From: Synergistaceae bacterium
GTDB taxonomy: Bacteria; Synergistota; Synergistia; Synergistales; Thermovirgaceae
Direction: 5' to 3'
DNA length: 55,659 bases
Assembly (NCBI GenBank): GCA_012729145.1
Contig: JAAYDT010000060.1
Span: 1 to 55,659, forward strand
Shown: piece by piece, positions 34,446 to 43,453 of the stretch
Numbering within the stretch: the first letter of the stretch is position 1
Layout: every line of letters starts with the position of its first letter
The notes under the pieces: generated by a model
What the model was told of the DNA's origin: nothing
Databases searched by the model: none
What the model saw: the letters and a program-made list of their open reading frames with translations, nothing else
Translations under genes and position numbers: made by a program

Positions 34446-34787
34446 TTATCCCGGCGGCCACTGGAACACCCGTCCGGCGAGCAGGTGGACATGAAGATGG
34501 AACACGGTCTGTCCGGCTCCTGCCCCACAGTTGACCACGAGACGATACCCGCCTGCGCAAAGGCCCATGTCGCGGGCGACCCTGACCGCCGCATTCATTA
34601 ACGAGGACCATACCGAAGGATCTTCGACCTCATCGGCGGATCCCACATGCTGCCTGGGTATCACCAGAAGATGTACCGGTGCTCTGGGGTGGATATCGCG
34701 TATTACTATAACATCGGGATCGCTGTAAACGATATCCGCCCTTTCGCTTCCTTCGGCGATCCTGCAGAAAAGACAGTCGCGGCTCAC
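34446..34787 (-). CDS. HIT family nucleotide-binding hydrolase
   Basis: A 113-residue histidine-triad protein (HINT branch): CLFCRIAEGSERADIVYSD at the start, PVHLLVIPRQHV in the middle, and the triad QTVFHLHVHLL (H-x-H-x-H) near residue 93. Such proteins hydrolyse AMP-linked phosphoramidates. GTG start with GGGGAG 9 bases upstream. First gene of the unit with rpsU and yqeY. Confidence 0.93.
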   Translation of the reverse strand: MSRDCLFCRIAEGSERADIVYSDPDVIVIRDIHPRAPVHLLVIPRQHVGSADEVEDPSVWSSLMNAAVRVARDMGLCAGGYRLVVNCGAGAGQTVFHLHVHLLAGRVFQWPPG

Positions 34788-34896
34788 ATGATCAGCTCCC
34801 CGCTAAAAGAACACCCGCCACCTCGATGCTGGACGGCCGGGCCCAGGGGGCTTCCGACCCCCTTTGCGAAAGGGACACGGCAATATCTGGTAGGGA

Positions 34897-34905
34897 ATTA
34901 TATCA
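34897..34905 (-). promoter_or_regulatory. extended -10 promoter for hit-rpsU-yqeY
   Basis: TGATATAAT on the minus strand, an extended -10, overlaps the stop codon of mtaB. There is no good -35. The 34788-34896 stretch between it and the HIT start also holds a GGGGG/CCCCC hairpin near 34846-34863 without a T-tract, possibly the end of the mtaB transcript. Confidence 0.45.
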
Positions 34906-36216
34906 CACCATCCCGAGAAGGACCCCTTTTTTCGTATCTCCGGGGACAACCGTGGTGATCTCTCCCTGGAGAGCCTCTCCTGGGACCCTGACACGCAGAA
35001 AGTGACTGGAGAGACCCTGGACCACTCCCCCCTGGCTCTTCTCCACCAGGATCTCCACTTCCTCCCCCACCCATCGGCCTGCATAACGGTCCAGTAGTTC
35101 TGAAGCCATTGAAAGTGCCTGATCCATCCTTGAGCGTACCACCCGGGGGGGGAGACGACCATCGATAAGTGAGGCTGGTGTTCCCTCCCGCAGGGAAAAG
35201 GGAAATACATGGACCTTTCCGGCACCTGCTCTCTCGAGCATCTCCAGAGTGGAGAGGAAAGCCTTGTCGGTCTCCCCCGGGAAACCCACGATTATATCGG
35301 TGCTCAGGTGAAGGTCTTCTCCAAGGAAATACCTCGCCCTTCCAACAAGAGCCTCGAACTCTCCGGGGGTGTAGCCGCGGCCCATTTTTTCCAGGATGAC
35401 CGGATCGCCGCTCTGGAGCGGAATGTGAAGGTGGGGACAGAATTGAGGAGTATCAGCCAGAGCCTCAAGAAGATCCTCGGTCAGGCAGAAAGGCTCGAGG
35501 GACCCGAACCGGACTCTCTCGATCCCTTCCACTTGCCCGGTGCGCCTGACGATATCTCCCAGGGAGACTCCTGAGGTCCTGCCGAACATACCCAGATTGA
35601 TCCCAGTGAAGACGACTTCCCTGCACCCCGACAATGCAAGCATCCTCACCTCCTGGAGGATCTCCCCGGGGTGTCTCTCAACGGGCATCCCCCTCAGGTC
35701 CGGGATGATGCAGTAGGCACATCGATGATCGCAACCGTCCTGGATCTTTAGGAATGCCCTGGTCCTGGTCCTGCGTGCAGAAAGATAAAGAGGGTCCCAC
35801 TCCTTGAGATTCTGCACATCGACCCTTTCGATGCGTGGTCCCTCCGTGGGTCTCCCATGTTCTATCATCTCTGTCACTATCCCTGGGATCCTGAACTTGA
35901 GCCTGTTCCCTACCAGGCAGTCGACCCCCAGGTCCCGCGCCTCCTCCGGAGAGATCCTCTGGGCCCAGCACCCGGCGGCAATGATGATCCCGTCGGGGTT
36001 CTCCCGTCTGAGCCTCCTGAGGTTCTGCCTGCACTTCCTGTCCGCCTCGGAGGTAACGGAACAGGTAACGACAACAGCTGCATCGAACACTTCCTCATCC
36101 GTGAGGAGGGCACCAGCCTCCGTGAAGGAGCAGCCCAGGGCTTCAGATTCGAACAGGTTGGTGCGACAGCCCATGGGAAGGATCCGTACCCTCACCCCCC
36201 TGAGACGGTCATACAT
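34903..36216 (-). CDS. mtaB: tRNA t6A37 methylthiotransferase MtaB
   Basis: Radical-SAM methylthiotransferase that adds a 2-methylthio group to t6A37 in ANN-decoding tRNAs; 437 residues. N-terminal MTTase domain with cysteines in MGCRTN, VTCSVT and AAGCWAQR (second cluster), radical-SAM motif CDHRCAYC (near 160) followed by IIPDLRGMPVE, and a C-terminal TRAM domain (EEVEILVEKSQGG). MtaB rather than MiaB or RimO is suggested by the short TRAM and this neighbourhood with prmA, rsmE and dnaJ. The second ATG (36216) is chosen: GGAG is 6 bases before it and abuts the first ATG. Confidence 0.88.
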   Translation of the reverse strand: MYDRLRGVRVRILPMGCRTNLFESEALGCSFTEAGALLTDEEVFDAAVVVTCSVTSEADRKCRQNLRRLRRENPDGIIIAAGCWAQRISPEEARDLGVDCLVGNRLKFRIPGIVTEMIEHGRPTEGPRIERVDVQNLKEWDPLYLSARRTRTRAFLKIQDGCDHRCAYCIIPDLRGMPVERHPGEILQEVRMLALSGCREVVFTGINLGMFGRTSGVSLGDIVRRTGQVEGIERVRFGSLEPFCLTEDLLEALADTPQFCPHLHIPLQSGDPVILEKMGRGYTPGEFEALVGRARYFLGEDLHLSTDIIVGFPGETDKAFLSTLEMLERAGAGKVHVFPFSLREGTPASLIDGRLPPRVVRSRMDQALSMASELLDRYAGRWVGEEVEILVEKSQGGVVQGLSSHFLRVRVPGEALQGEITTVVPGDTKKGVLLGMV

Positions 36217-36934
36217 GGACATCTCCGTCCAACATCATGGAGAGTACAGCCACTGCAACGATCCCGGCGGTGTGGGACCTCATCACCCCGGGGCCAAGGC
36301 TGACCCTGCAGAAACCCTCTCTCTCCAGTATTACCAGCTCTTCTTCGGTCCAGTCCCCTTCAGGGCCCACGGCTACAGCCGCCCTGGAATGGGGGCGGGA
36401 CGCCAGTATGGCCTGGGCTGGACCTGTGACGGTGACAAACCTGTGGGAAGGAAGTTGAAGATAGGGGATGGATGATAGCGGGACCGGCTCCAGGATCTCC
36501 GGCGGATCCGCGCGACCACACTGTTTGGTGGCCTCCATGGCTATCCTTCTCCATCGCTCCATCCTGGACGTGATCTTTCCCGGAGGGATGCTCACCACTG
36601 ATCTTGAACACAAAAGGGGTACCAGGACCGAGACACCGGTTTCGACGGACTGTGCCACGAGCCTGTCAAAGGGATCGCCTTTCAGAAGCCCCGCCAGTAA
36701 CCAGATCTCTCTTCCCGAGCCCTCAGGGCTTTCCGAGATAACTACTCCTCTTGCCTCTCCCGAGGAAAGGTCCAGTCTCATCAGGATCTTCCTTCCGGGA
36801 AGAAGCCCCTCGAACAGGTCCCCGTCTCGGCAACGCCTTACCGAGAGGAGGTGATGACCCTCTCGGGGATCGAGGATCCACGTCGTGTCACTCTCCCGTA
36901 CCGATGACTCCAGCCTTACACGAGGAAGCGACAC
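36209..36934 (-). CDS. rsmE: 16S rRNA m3U1498 methyltransferase RsmE
   Basis: SPOUT-class methyltransferase, 241 residues. N-terminal PUA-like part with HHLLSVRRCRDGD, then LLAGLLKGDPFDRLVAQSVETGV, RWRRIAMEATKQCGR, and the knotted SAM site VAVGPEGDWTEEEL near 190 with SLGPGVMRSHTAGI at the end. GTG start with GGGGAG 7 bases upstream; it overlaps prmA by 47 bases and mtaB by 8. Confidence 0.93.
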   Translation of the reverse strand: MSLPRVRLESSVRESDTTWILDPREGHHLLSVRRCRDGDLFEGLLPGRKILMRLDLSSGEARGVVISESPEGSGREIWLLAGLLKGDPFDRLVAQSVETGVSVLVPLLCSRSVVSIPPGKITSRMERWRRIAMEATKQCGRADPPEILEPVPLSSIPYLQLPSHRFVTVTGPAQAILASRPHSRAAVAVGPEGDWTEEELVILEREGFCRVSLGPGVMRSHTAGIVAVAVLSMMLDGDVHV

Positions 36935-37775
36935 CCCACCACTCCCCCTTCCTGATCTCCCTTGTCGGTGCGAGACCGCCCGAGGGCAACACCTCCAGGA
37001 ATCTGTCCCTTTCCTTCAGCGTCAGACCGGAGAAGACAGCCAGGCCTCCCTCTGTCAGAAGTGCCGGTATAACCGGTATCATCGACACCAGGGGATCGAA
37101 AACGATATTCGCGCAGACAAGGTCCACCTTCCCCTGGATCCCTTCAAGGAGGTCTCCCGTACGGATATCCACCGCCTCGTCAGGTATGTCGTTAAGGCGC
37201 AGGTTCTCCCTCATCTCGGGGATAATGGCCGGATCGTTGTCAGTGGCAATGACGCCGGATGCCCCCATCCTGAGGGAGGCCACGGCCAGGATCCCCGATC
37301 CGGTACCAACATCGATGACCTTCATGCCCGGTTTGACCGTATGCTCCAGCAGCTCAAGGGCGATCTGGGTACTCTCGTGGTAGCCTGTCCCGAAAGCACT
37401 TCCTGGATATATGTAAAGAGGTGTTCTCCCTTCAGGCTCCTTCCCCTTATGCCATGGTGCCATCACTACGAACCTGCTGCCCACACCCAGGGGGGGGAAA
37501 GCATCTTTCCATGCCGTGTGCCATTGGCGGTTCTCTATCCGCCCCATATCAACGATCCTCACACCCGGCCAGGGTGAAATTACGTCCTGGACCCTTCCGA
37601 TCCAGAACCCCAGGTCCCTGGTGCTACGGAAATAGGCTTTAAGCGCAATCCTGCCCGGCAGTTCCTTTATCTCCGAGCCGATACTCCCCGAGAGATCGGC
37701 CAGGGCGGACAGATCCTCTTCGTTACCGTCCTGTCCTTCGAGCGTTATATACCACCAAAACCCCTCGACGCTCAT
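36888..37775 (-). CDS. prmA: ribosomal protein L11 methyltransferase
   Basis: SAM-dependent trimethylation of L11; 295 residues. An N-terminal substrate-recognition domain, then YPGSAFGTGYHESTQIALELLE near residue 160, the SAM loop VIDVGTGSGILAVA, and ANIVFDPLVSMIP (the usual NI-x-x-x-x-L motif). ATG at 37775 is preferred over the upstream GTG, which abuts the ribosome site. It follows dnaJ beyond an intrinsic terminator, so it may depend on read-through or on an unseen promoter. Confidence 0.9.
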   Translation of the reverse strand: MSVEGFWWYITLEGQDGNEEDLSALADLSGSIGSEIKELPGRIALKAYFRSTRDLGFWIGRVQDVISPWPGVRIVDMGRIENRQWHTAWKDAFPPLGVGSRFVVMAPWHKGKEPEGRTPLYIYPGSAFGTGYHESTQIALELLEHTVKPGMKVIDVGTGSGILAVASLRMGASGVIATDNDPAIIPEMRENLRLNDIPDEAVDIRTGDLLEGIQGKVDLVCANIVFDPLVSMIPVIPALLTEGGLAVFSGLTLKERDRFLEVLPSGGLAPTREIRKGEWWGVASSCKAGVIGTGE

Positions 37776-37810
37776 GACTTTGAACACCTCCGGTTTTTCG
37801 ACTCTAATAG

Positions 37811-37834
37811 AAAAGGGAGGCTCGCCCGCCTCCC
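37811..37834 (-). terminator. intrinsic terminator between dnaJ and prmA
   Basis: GGGAGGC/GCCTCCC arms (37815-37821 and 37828-37834) around a 6-base loop, followed on the minus strand by TTTTCTATT. It probably ends most of the hrcA-grpE-dnaK-dnaJ message. Confidence 0.75.
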
Positions 37835-37872
37835 GTCCATTGATAGTCTAGCATGTCATCCCTTTTATAACA

Positions 37873-38991
37873 TCACGAGAAGAGCTGCCGGATCCGATCC
37901 ATGAGGCCTGTCGACTGGATCGGAACATTCATCTCCTGGGCCAGGGCTTCTACAAGGGTCCTCTCCTTCTCGCTGAGGTCCCTGGGGACTTCGATAAAAA
38001 CATGGGCGTAAAGGTCTCCCCTTCCTGAACCCCTCAGGCGGGGCATGCCCTTACCCTTTACCCTGAAGGTCTTGCCTCCCTGGGTCCCCGGTGGGATCTC
38101 GATCCTGTCTGTCCCTTCAGGAGTCGGGACCTCGACGGAAGCTCCGAGCACGACCTGAGGATACTTCAGATCAAGCCTGGCATGCAGGTCATCCCTGTCT
38201 CTCTCGAATAGGGGGTGACTTTCGACCTTTATTGAGATGAAAAGATCTCCCGGAGGACCCCCCTGGGATCCCTCCATGCCCTCTCCCGCTACACGGAGTC
38301 TGGTCCCAGAATCCACTCCAGGCGGTATCCTGACCTCAACGGTGTGCCTGGTCCTGACCCTGCCGGACCCGCCGCAGTTGGCGCAACGGGAATCGATCTT
38401 CTTCCCGGAGCCGTTGCAATCCCGGCACTGGGAGACACTTACGAAGGTCCCGAAAGGTGTCCTCTGCTGGGTCTCCACCTGACCTGACCCGCGGCAGCTA
38501 GGGCAGGTCCTGACCTCCGAACCCGGCTCGGCACCTGAACCTCCGCAACGCCCGCAGGTCTCCTGCCTGGGCACCGACACTTCCCTGGTCACCCCACTGA
38601 AGGCATCTTCAAGGGATATGGAGAGGGACACCTCTATGTTCTCGCCCCTGACAGGTCCCCTGGAGGGACGTCCTGCACCGCCGAAAAAGCTGTCGAAAAT
38701 ATCCCCGAAAATATCCCCGAAGGGTCCGAACCCCCCGAAAGGAGCCCCTCCAGGAGGGGCATCCCCCAGGGTCCCGTACTGGTCGTAGGCTGCTCTCTTC
38801 TGGGGATCCTGAAGTATCTCGTAAGCAAGATTGATCTTCTTGAACCTCTCGGCAGCCTCGGCGTCACCGGGATTGGCATCGGGGTGATACTTCCTTACCA
38901 GTTTCCTGTAGGCCTTCTTGATCTCCTCCTGCGTGGCTTCCCGGGAGACCCCAAGGATCGCGTACAGGTCCCGGCTGTCCTCAGAGGGCAC
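37873..38991 (-). CDS. dnaJ: molecular chaperone DnaJ
   Basis: Type I Hsp40, 372 residues. J-domain at 1-75 with the HPD motif in [11 protein letters not shown], a G/F-rich stretch (about 80-115), four zinc-binding CxxCxGxG repeats (about 145-215; [32 protein letters not shown]), then the substrate-binding beta domains. GTG start with GGGAGTGA upstream, 13 bases after dnaK. It stimulates DnaK's ATPase. Confidence 0.97.
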   Translation of the reverse strand: MPSEDSRDLYAILGVSREATQEEIKKAYRKLVRKYHPDANPGDAEAAERFKKINLAYEILQDPQKRAAYDQYGTLGDAPPGGAPFGGFGPFGDIFGDIFDSFFGGAGRPSRGPVRGENIEVSLSISLEDAFSGVTREVSVPRQETCGRCGGSGAEPGSEVRTCPSCRGSGQVETQQRTPFGTFVSVSQCRDCNGSGKKIDSRCANCGGSGRVRTRHTVEVRIPPGVDSGTRLRVAGEGMEGSQGGPPGDLFISIKVESHPLFERDRDDLHARLDLKYPQVVLGASVEVPTPEGTDRIEIPPGTQGGKTFRVKGKGMPRLRGSGRGDLYAHVFIEVPRDLSEKERTLVEALAQEMNVPIQSTGLMDRIRQLFS

Positions 38992-39004
38992 TGGGTTTCA
39001 CTCC

Positions 39005-40831
39005 CTAGGACTTCCCGTTCTCTTCGAACTCAGCATCAACGGTTTCTCCGTCGGCGCTCTCCGATGGCTGTTCCGGACCTGCCCCCGGCTTACCGGCATC
39101 TTGTCCGTAAAGCCGGGTGGACATTTCGTGGAGACTTTTGGTCAGCTTTTCACATACCTTGCGGATCTCTCCGCTGTCCTCCCCTGCCAGGGCACTTCGG
39201 ACTTCCTCGATCTCTCCCTGGATACTGGCCCTCTCTGTGTCAGTAACCTTTTCGCCCAGATCTGTCAGCATCTTCTCCGTGCTGTATATCAATGAGTCGG
39301 CTTCGTTCCTTGCATCAACCAGTTCCTTCTTCTTCCTGTCGATCTCCAGGTTATCCTCTGCGGCACGGCGCATCTTCTCGATCTCCGCCTCGGAGAGCCT
39401 GGAGGACTGGATAGTCACATGCTGCTCCCTGGAGGTCCCCTTGTCCCTGGCGCTCACGTTGAGGATCCCGTTAACATCGATATCGAAGGTGACCTCTATC
39501 TGAGGCACCCCCCTGGGGGCAGGGGGTATCCCGTCGAGGAAGAATTTTCCCAGGGTGACGTTGTCCCCCGCCATGGCCCGTTCCCCCTGGAGGACATGTA
39601 TCTCCACCTGGGGCTGGCTGTCCGAAGCAGTCGAAAAGATCTGGCTCTTGGACACGGGTATGGCAGTATTACGATCTATGATCTTGGTGAAGACACCGCC
39701 CAGGGTCTCTATGCCAAGCGACAGGGGCGTTACGTCCACCAGGATTATGTCCTTGTGCTCCCCGGTGAGAATCGCGCCCTGGATAGCCGCTCCTACGGCA
39801 ACGCACTCGTCGGGGTTGATCCCCTTTGTGGGCTCCTTCCCGAGGAGTTCCATGATCTTTTTCTGGACCATCGGCATCCTGGTGGCACCGCCCACGAGAA
39901 GGACCTTGTTTATCTCCTCCCTGGTCAGCCCCGAATCGTTCAACGCCCTCCGGGTAGGCTCCACCACTCTCTCAAGCAGAGGACGGGTTATCTCCTCGAA
40001 ACGCGCCCTGGTAAAGGACATCTCAAGGTGCTTGGGTCCGCTGCTGTCGGCGGTTATGAAAGGGAGCGATATGGAGGTCTCCGACAAGGTCGAGAGTTCT
40101 ATCTTTGCCTTTTCTGCAGCCTCGCGAAGGCGCTGGAGGGCCATCCTGTCCCTGGAGAGGTCGATCCCCTCGTTCTTCCGGAAATCGGATACCATCAGGT
40201 CTACAATTTTCTGGTCCCAGTCGTCCCCACCCAGGAGGTTATCGCCTGAAGTGGCCAGGACCTCGATAACCCCGTCCTCGATCCCCACGTCAAGGACCGA
40301 TACGTCGAAGGTCCCTCCACCAAGATCGAAGACGAGTATCTTGTTCTCGCCACCCTTGTCCATACCGTAGGCCAGGGCCGCCGCGGTGGGCTCGTTGATT
40401 ATCCTGAGGACCTCAAGGCCTGCTATCTTTCCGGCATCTTTCGTAGCCTGCCGCTGGGCGTCGGTGAAATAGGCAGGTACGGTTATTACCGCCTGGCCGA
40501 TCTTCTCTCCCAGATATTCCTCGGCATCTCGTCTGAGCTTCTGCAGGATCATGGCCGATATCTGCTGCGGGGTCTGGGAGACGCCGTCGATATCGATCCT
40601 GTAGTCCGAGCCCATCTTCCTTTTGATAGAGGAGATGGTCCTCTCGGGGTTGACGATAGCCTGCCTCTTTGCAAGCTGACCGACCAGCCTGTCCTTGTCC
40701 TTTGTGAATGCCACTACCGATGGGGTCGTCCTCGCGCCCTCGGCGTTGGTAATGACCGTAATATGGTCGCCTTCCTTGACGGCCACACAGCTGTTAGTTG
40801 TTCCAAGATCGATGCCTATTACCTTTCCCAT
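39005..40831 (-). CDS. dnaK: molecular chaperone DnaK
   Basis: Hsp70, 608 residues. [17 protein letters not shown] at the start, [50 protein letters not shown], and [14 protein letters not shown] mark the ATPase domain; the substrate domain starts near [14 protein letters not shown]. The tail ends acidic but without the proteobacterial EEVKD. GGGGTGA precedes the ATG. Works with GrpE and DnaJ encoded alongside. Confidence 0.98.
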   Translation of the reverse strand: MGKVIGIDLGTTNSCVAVKEGDHITVITNAEGARTTPSVVAFTKDKDRLVGQLAKRQAIVNPERTISSIKRKMGSDYRIDIDGVSQTPQQISAMILQKLRRDAEEYLGEKIGQAVITVPAYFTDAQRQATKDAGKIAGLEVLRIINEPTAAALAYGMDKGGENKILVFDLGGGTFDVSVLDVGIEDGVIEVLATSGDNLLGGDDWDQKIVDLMVSDFRKNEGIDLSRDRMALQRLREAAEKAKIELSTLSETSISLPFITADSSGPKHLEMSFTRARFEEITRPLLERVVEPTRRALNDSGLTREEINKVLLVGGATRMPMVQKKIMELLGKEPTKGINPDECVAVGAAIQGAILTGEHKDIILVDVTPLSLGIETLGGVFTKIIDRNTAIPVSKSQIFSTASDSQPQVEIHVLQGERAMAGDNVTLGKFFLDGIPPAPRGVPQIEVTFDIDVNGILNVSARDKGTSREQHVTIQSSRLSEAEIEKMRRAAEDNLEIDRKKKELVDARNEADSLIYSTEKMLTDLGEKVTDTERASIQGEIEEVRSALAGEDSGEIRKVCEKLTKSLHEMSTRLYGQDAGKPGAGPEQPSESADGETVDAEFEENGKS

Positions 40832-40889
40832 TCAGTATTCACCCCGCATGGATTTAAAAAATGAAGTTCCCTTGATGACCTTTGACCCC

Positions 40890-41525
40890 TCAGGCGGTTC
40901 TCCTGGCAACCCTTACCCGGGCGGCCCTGAGGACCTTTCCGGCGATGGTGTACCCCGACTGGATCTCCCCGGTCACGGTCCCGTCATCTACCCCCTCCGC
41001 GGTCTCTTCCACTGACACAGCTTCATGCACGGTGGGATCGAAGGGTCTGCCGACGGTCTCGATAGCTGAGACCCCCAGATCCTGGAGGACCGAAAAGAAC
41101 TGGTCCCTGACCATTTCGACACCCCTGAAGAAAGAATCCGGGTCGGACCTGTTGGCCGAAAGGGCCCTGTCCAGATTGTCAAGGACAGGGATAAGAGCAG
41201 CAGCAGCGCTCTCTCCAGCCATGGCCCTGAGTTTTTCCTGCTCGCGTTCGATCCGCTGGCGGAAGTTGAAGAAGTCAGCCCTGGCTCTGGCTACCGCGTC
41301 GCCCAGCTCCCTGTTCTCTTCACCCAGACGTTCCGCCAGGGCCTTTGCCGCCTCCAGTTCCGAAAGGAGCTCTTCATTCTCCGCTCGAGAGCTCTCCTTT
41401 GCCCCTTCCTCAAAAGGTTCATTCTGATCATTATCCCTGCAGTGATCCTTTGCGGACACTCCGGCCTCCCCATATTTCTTTTCAAAGGGAGCCCCGGGGT
41501 CCCTTTTCTCTCTGGGTCTTGACAT
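40890..41525 (-). CDS. grpE: nucleotide exchange factor GrpE
   Basis: A 211-residue GrpE: a charged N-terminus, a long coiled coil (about 45-110; NEELLSELEAAKALAERL), then ADFFNFRQRIEREQEK and the beta-wing with VLDNLDRAL, GVEMVRDQFFSVLQDLGV and the HEAVSV-x-x-T end motif. Releases ADP from DnaK. The hrcA stop is directly followed by its ATG. Confidence 0.95.
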   Translation of the reverse strand: MSRPREKRDPGAPFEKKYGEAGVSAKDHCRDNDQNEPFEEGAKESSRAENEELLSELEAAKALAERLGEENRELGDAVARARADFFNFRQRIEREQEKLRAMAGESAAAALIPVLDNLDRALSANRSDPDSFFRGVEMVRDQFFSVLQDLGVSAIETVGRPFDPTVHEAVSVEETAEGVDDGTVTGEIQSGYTIAGKVLRAARVRVARRTA

Positions 41526-42566
41526 TCAATGTACCTCCTCATCGCTTTTCACGTTCTCGTTCTTCCCGGCCAGAGTCTCCAGAACACGCTCAAGGACCGA
41601 GATGGACCTCTCGTAATCCATCCTTACCGGCCCTATGAGACCGACGACGGCCTTCCGACCGCCGGTGACGGTGGAAGCCATCACTATTGAGCAGTCTGGC
41701 ATCTTCAGCTCCGGGTTCTCGTCCCCTATGGTCACGCAGAGACCTCTTTCTGTAGAGCAGTTACGGACCAGCTTTCCGATCGACTCATCCTCCTCGAGGA
41801 GGGCCATGATGGTCTGGAGACGGCCCAGGTCGCTGAAGTCGGGGAGACCCAGTACATTGTGGGTACCGCCTGTGAAGAACTGGAAAGGCTGCTCCGTAAG
41901 CAGGCCATCCATCTCCTTCAGAGCCGACCGGCAACTATCTGCATATCGTTCAAGGGCATCCTCCACATAGGACTGGAGAGTTCCTCTTACCTCCGCCCAG
42001 GACCTGCCAATGGCTATTGTGGACACCCGTCGGGAAAGTTCGTCAAGGGCTTCCTGGGTCATGTCGCAGGGGAGGGTCACGGTCTTGTGGTGGATAAGCC
42101 CACCCCTGAGCACCAGCAGAACAAGTACCGTGCTGTGTCCCATTCGCAGGAACTCCACCCTTTGAAGAACCGTCTCCTGGGCTGGCCCCAGGGCAGCGAC
42201 GCCAATGTAACTGGTGATCCTCCCCAGGAGCCTTGTGGCGTAGACCAGGGCTTCCTCCACGTCTTTCCTCCGTCCACGTAATTCCCTGATCCACCCTTCG
42301 CTGACGGAGGGAAAGGGCCTCTGTCTTCTAAGGATCGCATCCACGTATACCCGGTATGCCTTTGGAGTGGGGATCCTTCCGGCGGAGGTATGGGGCTGGT
42401 AGAGATACTCCATCTCCTCCAGGTCAGCCATCTCGTTCCTGATGGTGGCTGCGCTACGGTCTCTCAGGAACTTTCTTGCGATGGTCCTGGAACCTATGGG
42501 TTCACCGGTCTTGATGTACTCGTAGACCACAGCCAGGACCACTTCAAGATGTCTTTCGGTCAACAC
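41526..42566 (-). CDS. hrcA: heat-inducible transcription repressor HrcA
   Basis: Repressor that binds CIRCE; 346 residues. N-terminal winged helix with EVVLAVVYEYIKTGEPIGSRTIARKF, SAATIRNEMADLEEMEYLYQPHTSAGRIPT, then the GAF-like domain. The open frame reaches an ATG at 42608, but that codon lies inside the CIRCE spacer, so I place the start at the GTG 42564-42566, about 10 bases after an AGGGGG ribosome site. First gene of the chaperone operon. Confidence 0.93.
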   Translation of the reverse strand: MLTERHLEVVLAVVYEYIKTGEPIGSRTIARKFLRDRSAATIRNEMADLEEMEYLYQPHTSAGRIPTPKAYRVYVDAILRRQRPFPSVSEGWIRELRGRRKDVEEALVYATRLLGRITSYIGVAALGPAQETVLQRVEFLRMGHSTVLVLLVLRGGLIHHKTVTLPCDMTQEALDELSRRVSTIAIGRSWAEVRGTLQSYVEDALERYADSCRSALKEMDGLLTEQPFQFFTGGTHNVLGLPDFSDLGRLQTIMALLEEDESIGKLVRNCSTERGLCVTIGDENPELKMPDCSIVMASTVTGGRKAVVGLIGPVRMDYERSISVLERVLETLAGKNENVKSDEEVH

Positions 42567-42595
42567 TTGGAAGCAACCCCCTGTTTTTTGATTTA

Positions 42596-42622
42596 TTAGC
42601 ACTCCCATTCACAGAGTGCTAA
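42596..42622. promoter_or_regulatory. CIRCE element
   Basis: TTAGCACTC (42596-42604), nine spacer bases, GAGTGCTAA (42614-42622): a perfect match to the CIRCE consensus, the binding site of HrcA. It lies in the leader of hrcA, just downstream of the promoter. Confidence 0.98.
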
Positions 42623-42642
42623 AGGGATCTCGCCCGAATGGT

Positions 42643-42671
42643 AGATTAGCAATGGCATCGTCTATTGTCAA
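42643..42671 (-). promoter_or_regulatory. promoter of the hrcA-grpE-dnaK-dnaJ operon
   Basis: TTGACA (42666-42671), 17-base spacer, TAATCT (42643-42648) on the minus strand. The start point near 42636 puts CIRCE at about +14 to +40. Confidence 0.7.
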
Positions 42672-42762
42672 CACTGGTCAGAAACTTGATGCCTCCATAA
42701 TGTGCTCTCATTGACCTAGAATAGGGCTGGGAAAAACATCCCTCTCTTCAGGAGGTTCCCCT

Positions 42763-43410
42763 TTGACGAAGAATAACAGGACAACGACAGTGATCCTGAT
42801 CAGGCACGGAGAGTGCGAAGGGAACAGGGAAGGTCTCTTCAGGGGAAGGACGAACTTCCCACTCAACGGGACCGGGAGGGAACAGGCACGGTCTCTGGCC
42901 GAAGCAATAAGTTACCTGTCCCCTTCAATGGTATTCTCGAGTCCGCTGACCCGTGCGACAGAAACGGCCACTATCATCTCAGAAAGATGCGGGGCCGAGA
43001 TGTCCATAAGGCAGGGGTTCAACAACATGGCCCTGGGCAAGTGGGAGAACAGGAAAAAGACCGATATCGAGCAGGAGTACCCCGAGGAGTGGAGACTATG
43101 GCTCTCTCACCCCGAAAGGCTTCAGATCGCCGGGGGAGAGTCCCTTCTTGACGTCAGGAGGAGGGCCTTCGCGAACCTGGATACCCTGGTCAAACACAAT
43201 TTGGGGGGCACTTTCGCGGTCGTGACCCACAGGGCAGTGCTCAAGCCGCTTCTGGCAGAGGTGCTGGACCTGGGTGATCCCTACTTCTGGAAGATCCACC
43301 TGGACACTGCTTCCTTTTCCGTCCTGAAACATGAGGAGGACAGGGGATACTGCCTTGTCTCGCTCAACCAGACATACCATCTGGAACGATTCATCAGCGA
43401 ATGGGTTTGA
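42763..43410 (+). CDS. histidine phosphatase family protein (phosphoglycerate mutase-like)
   Basis: A 215-residue member of the histidine phosphatase superfamily: LIRHGECEGNREGLFRGRTNFPLNGTGREQA contains the phospho-acceptor RHG; SSPLTRATETA, GKWENR and VVTHRAVLKPLL (second catalytic histidine) follow. Length and the lack of a mutase-specific insert suggest a phosphatase; near folP one might think of dephosphorylation in folate or cobamide synthesis, but this is only context. TTG start with GGAGG 7 bases upstream. Confidence 0.85.
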   Translation: MTKNNRTTTVILIRHGECEGNREGLFRGRTNFPLNGTGREQARSLAEAISYLSPSMVFSSPLTRATETATIISERCGAEMSIRQGFNNMALGKWENRKKTDIEQEYPEEWRLWLSHPERLQIAGGESLLDVRRRAFANLDTLVKHNLGGTFAVVTHRAVLKPLLAEVLDLGDPYFWKIHLDTASFSVLKHEEDRGYCLVSLNQTYHLERFISEWV

Positions 43411-43453
43411 GATGGATAAAGATTTTCACTCCGGGAAAGGGAGATCTTCCAGT

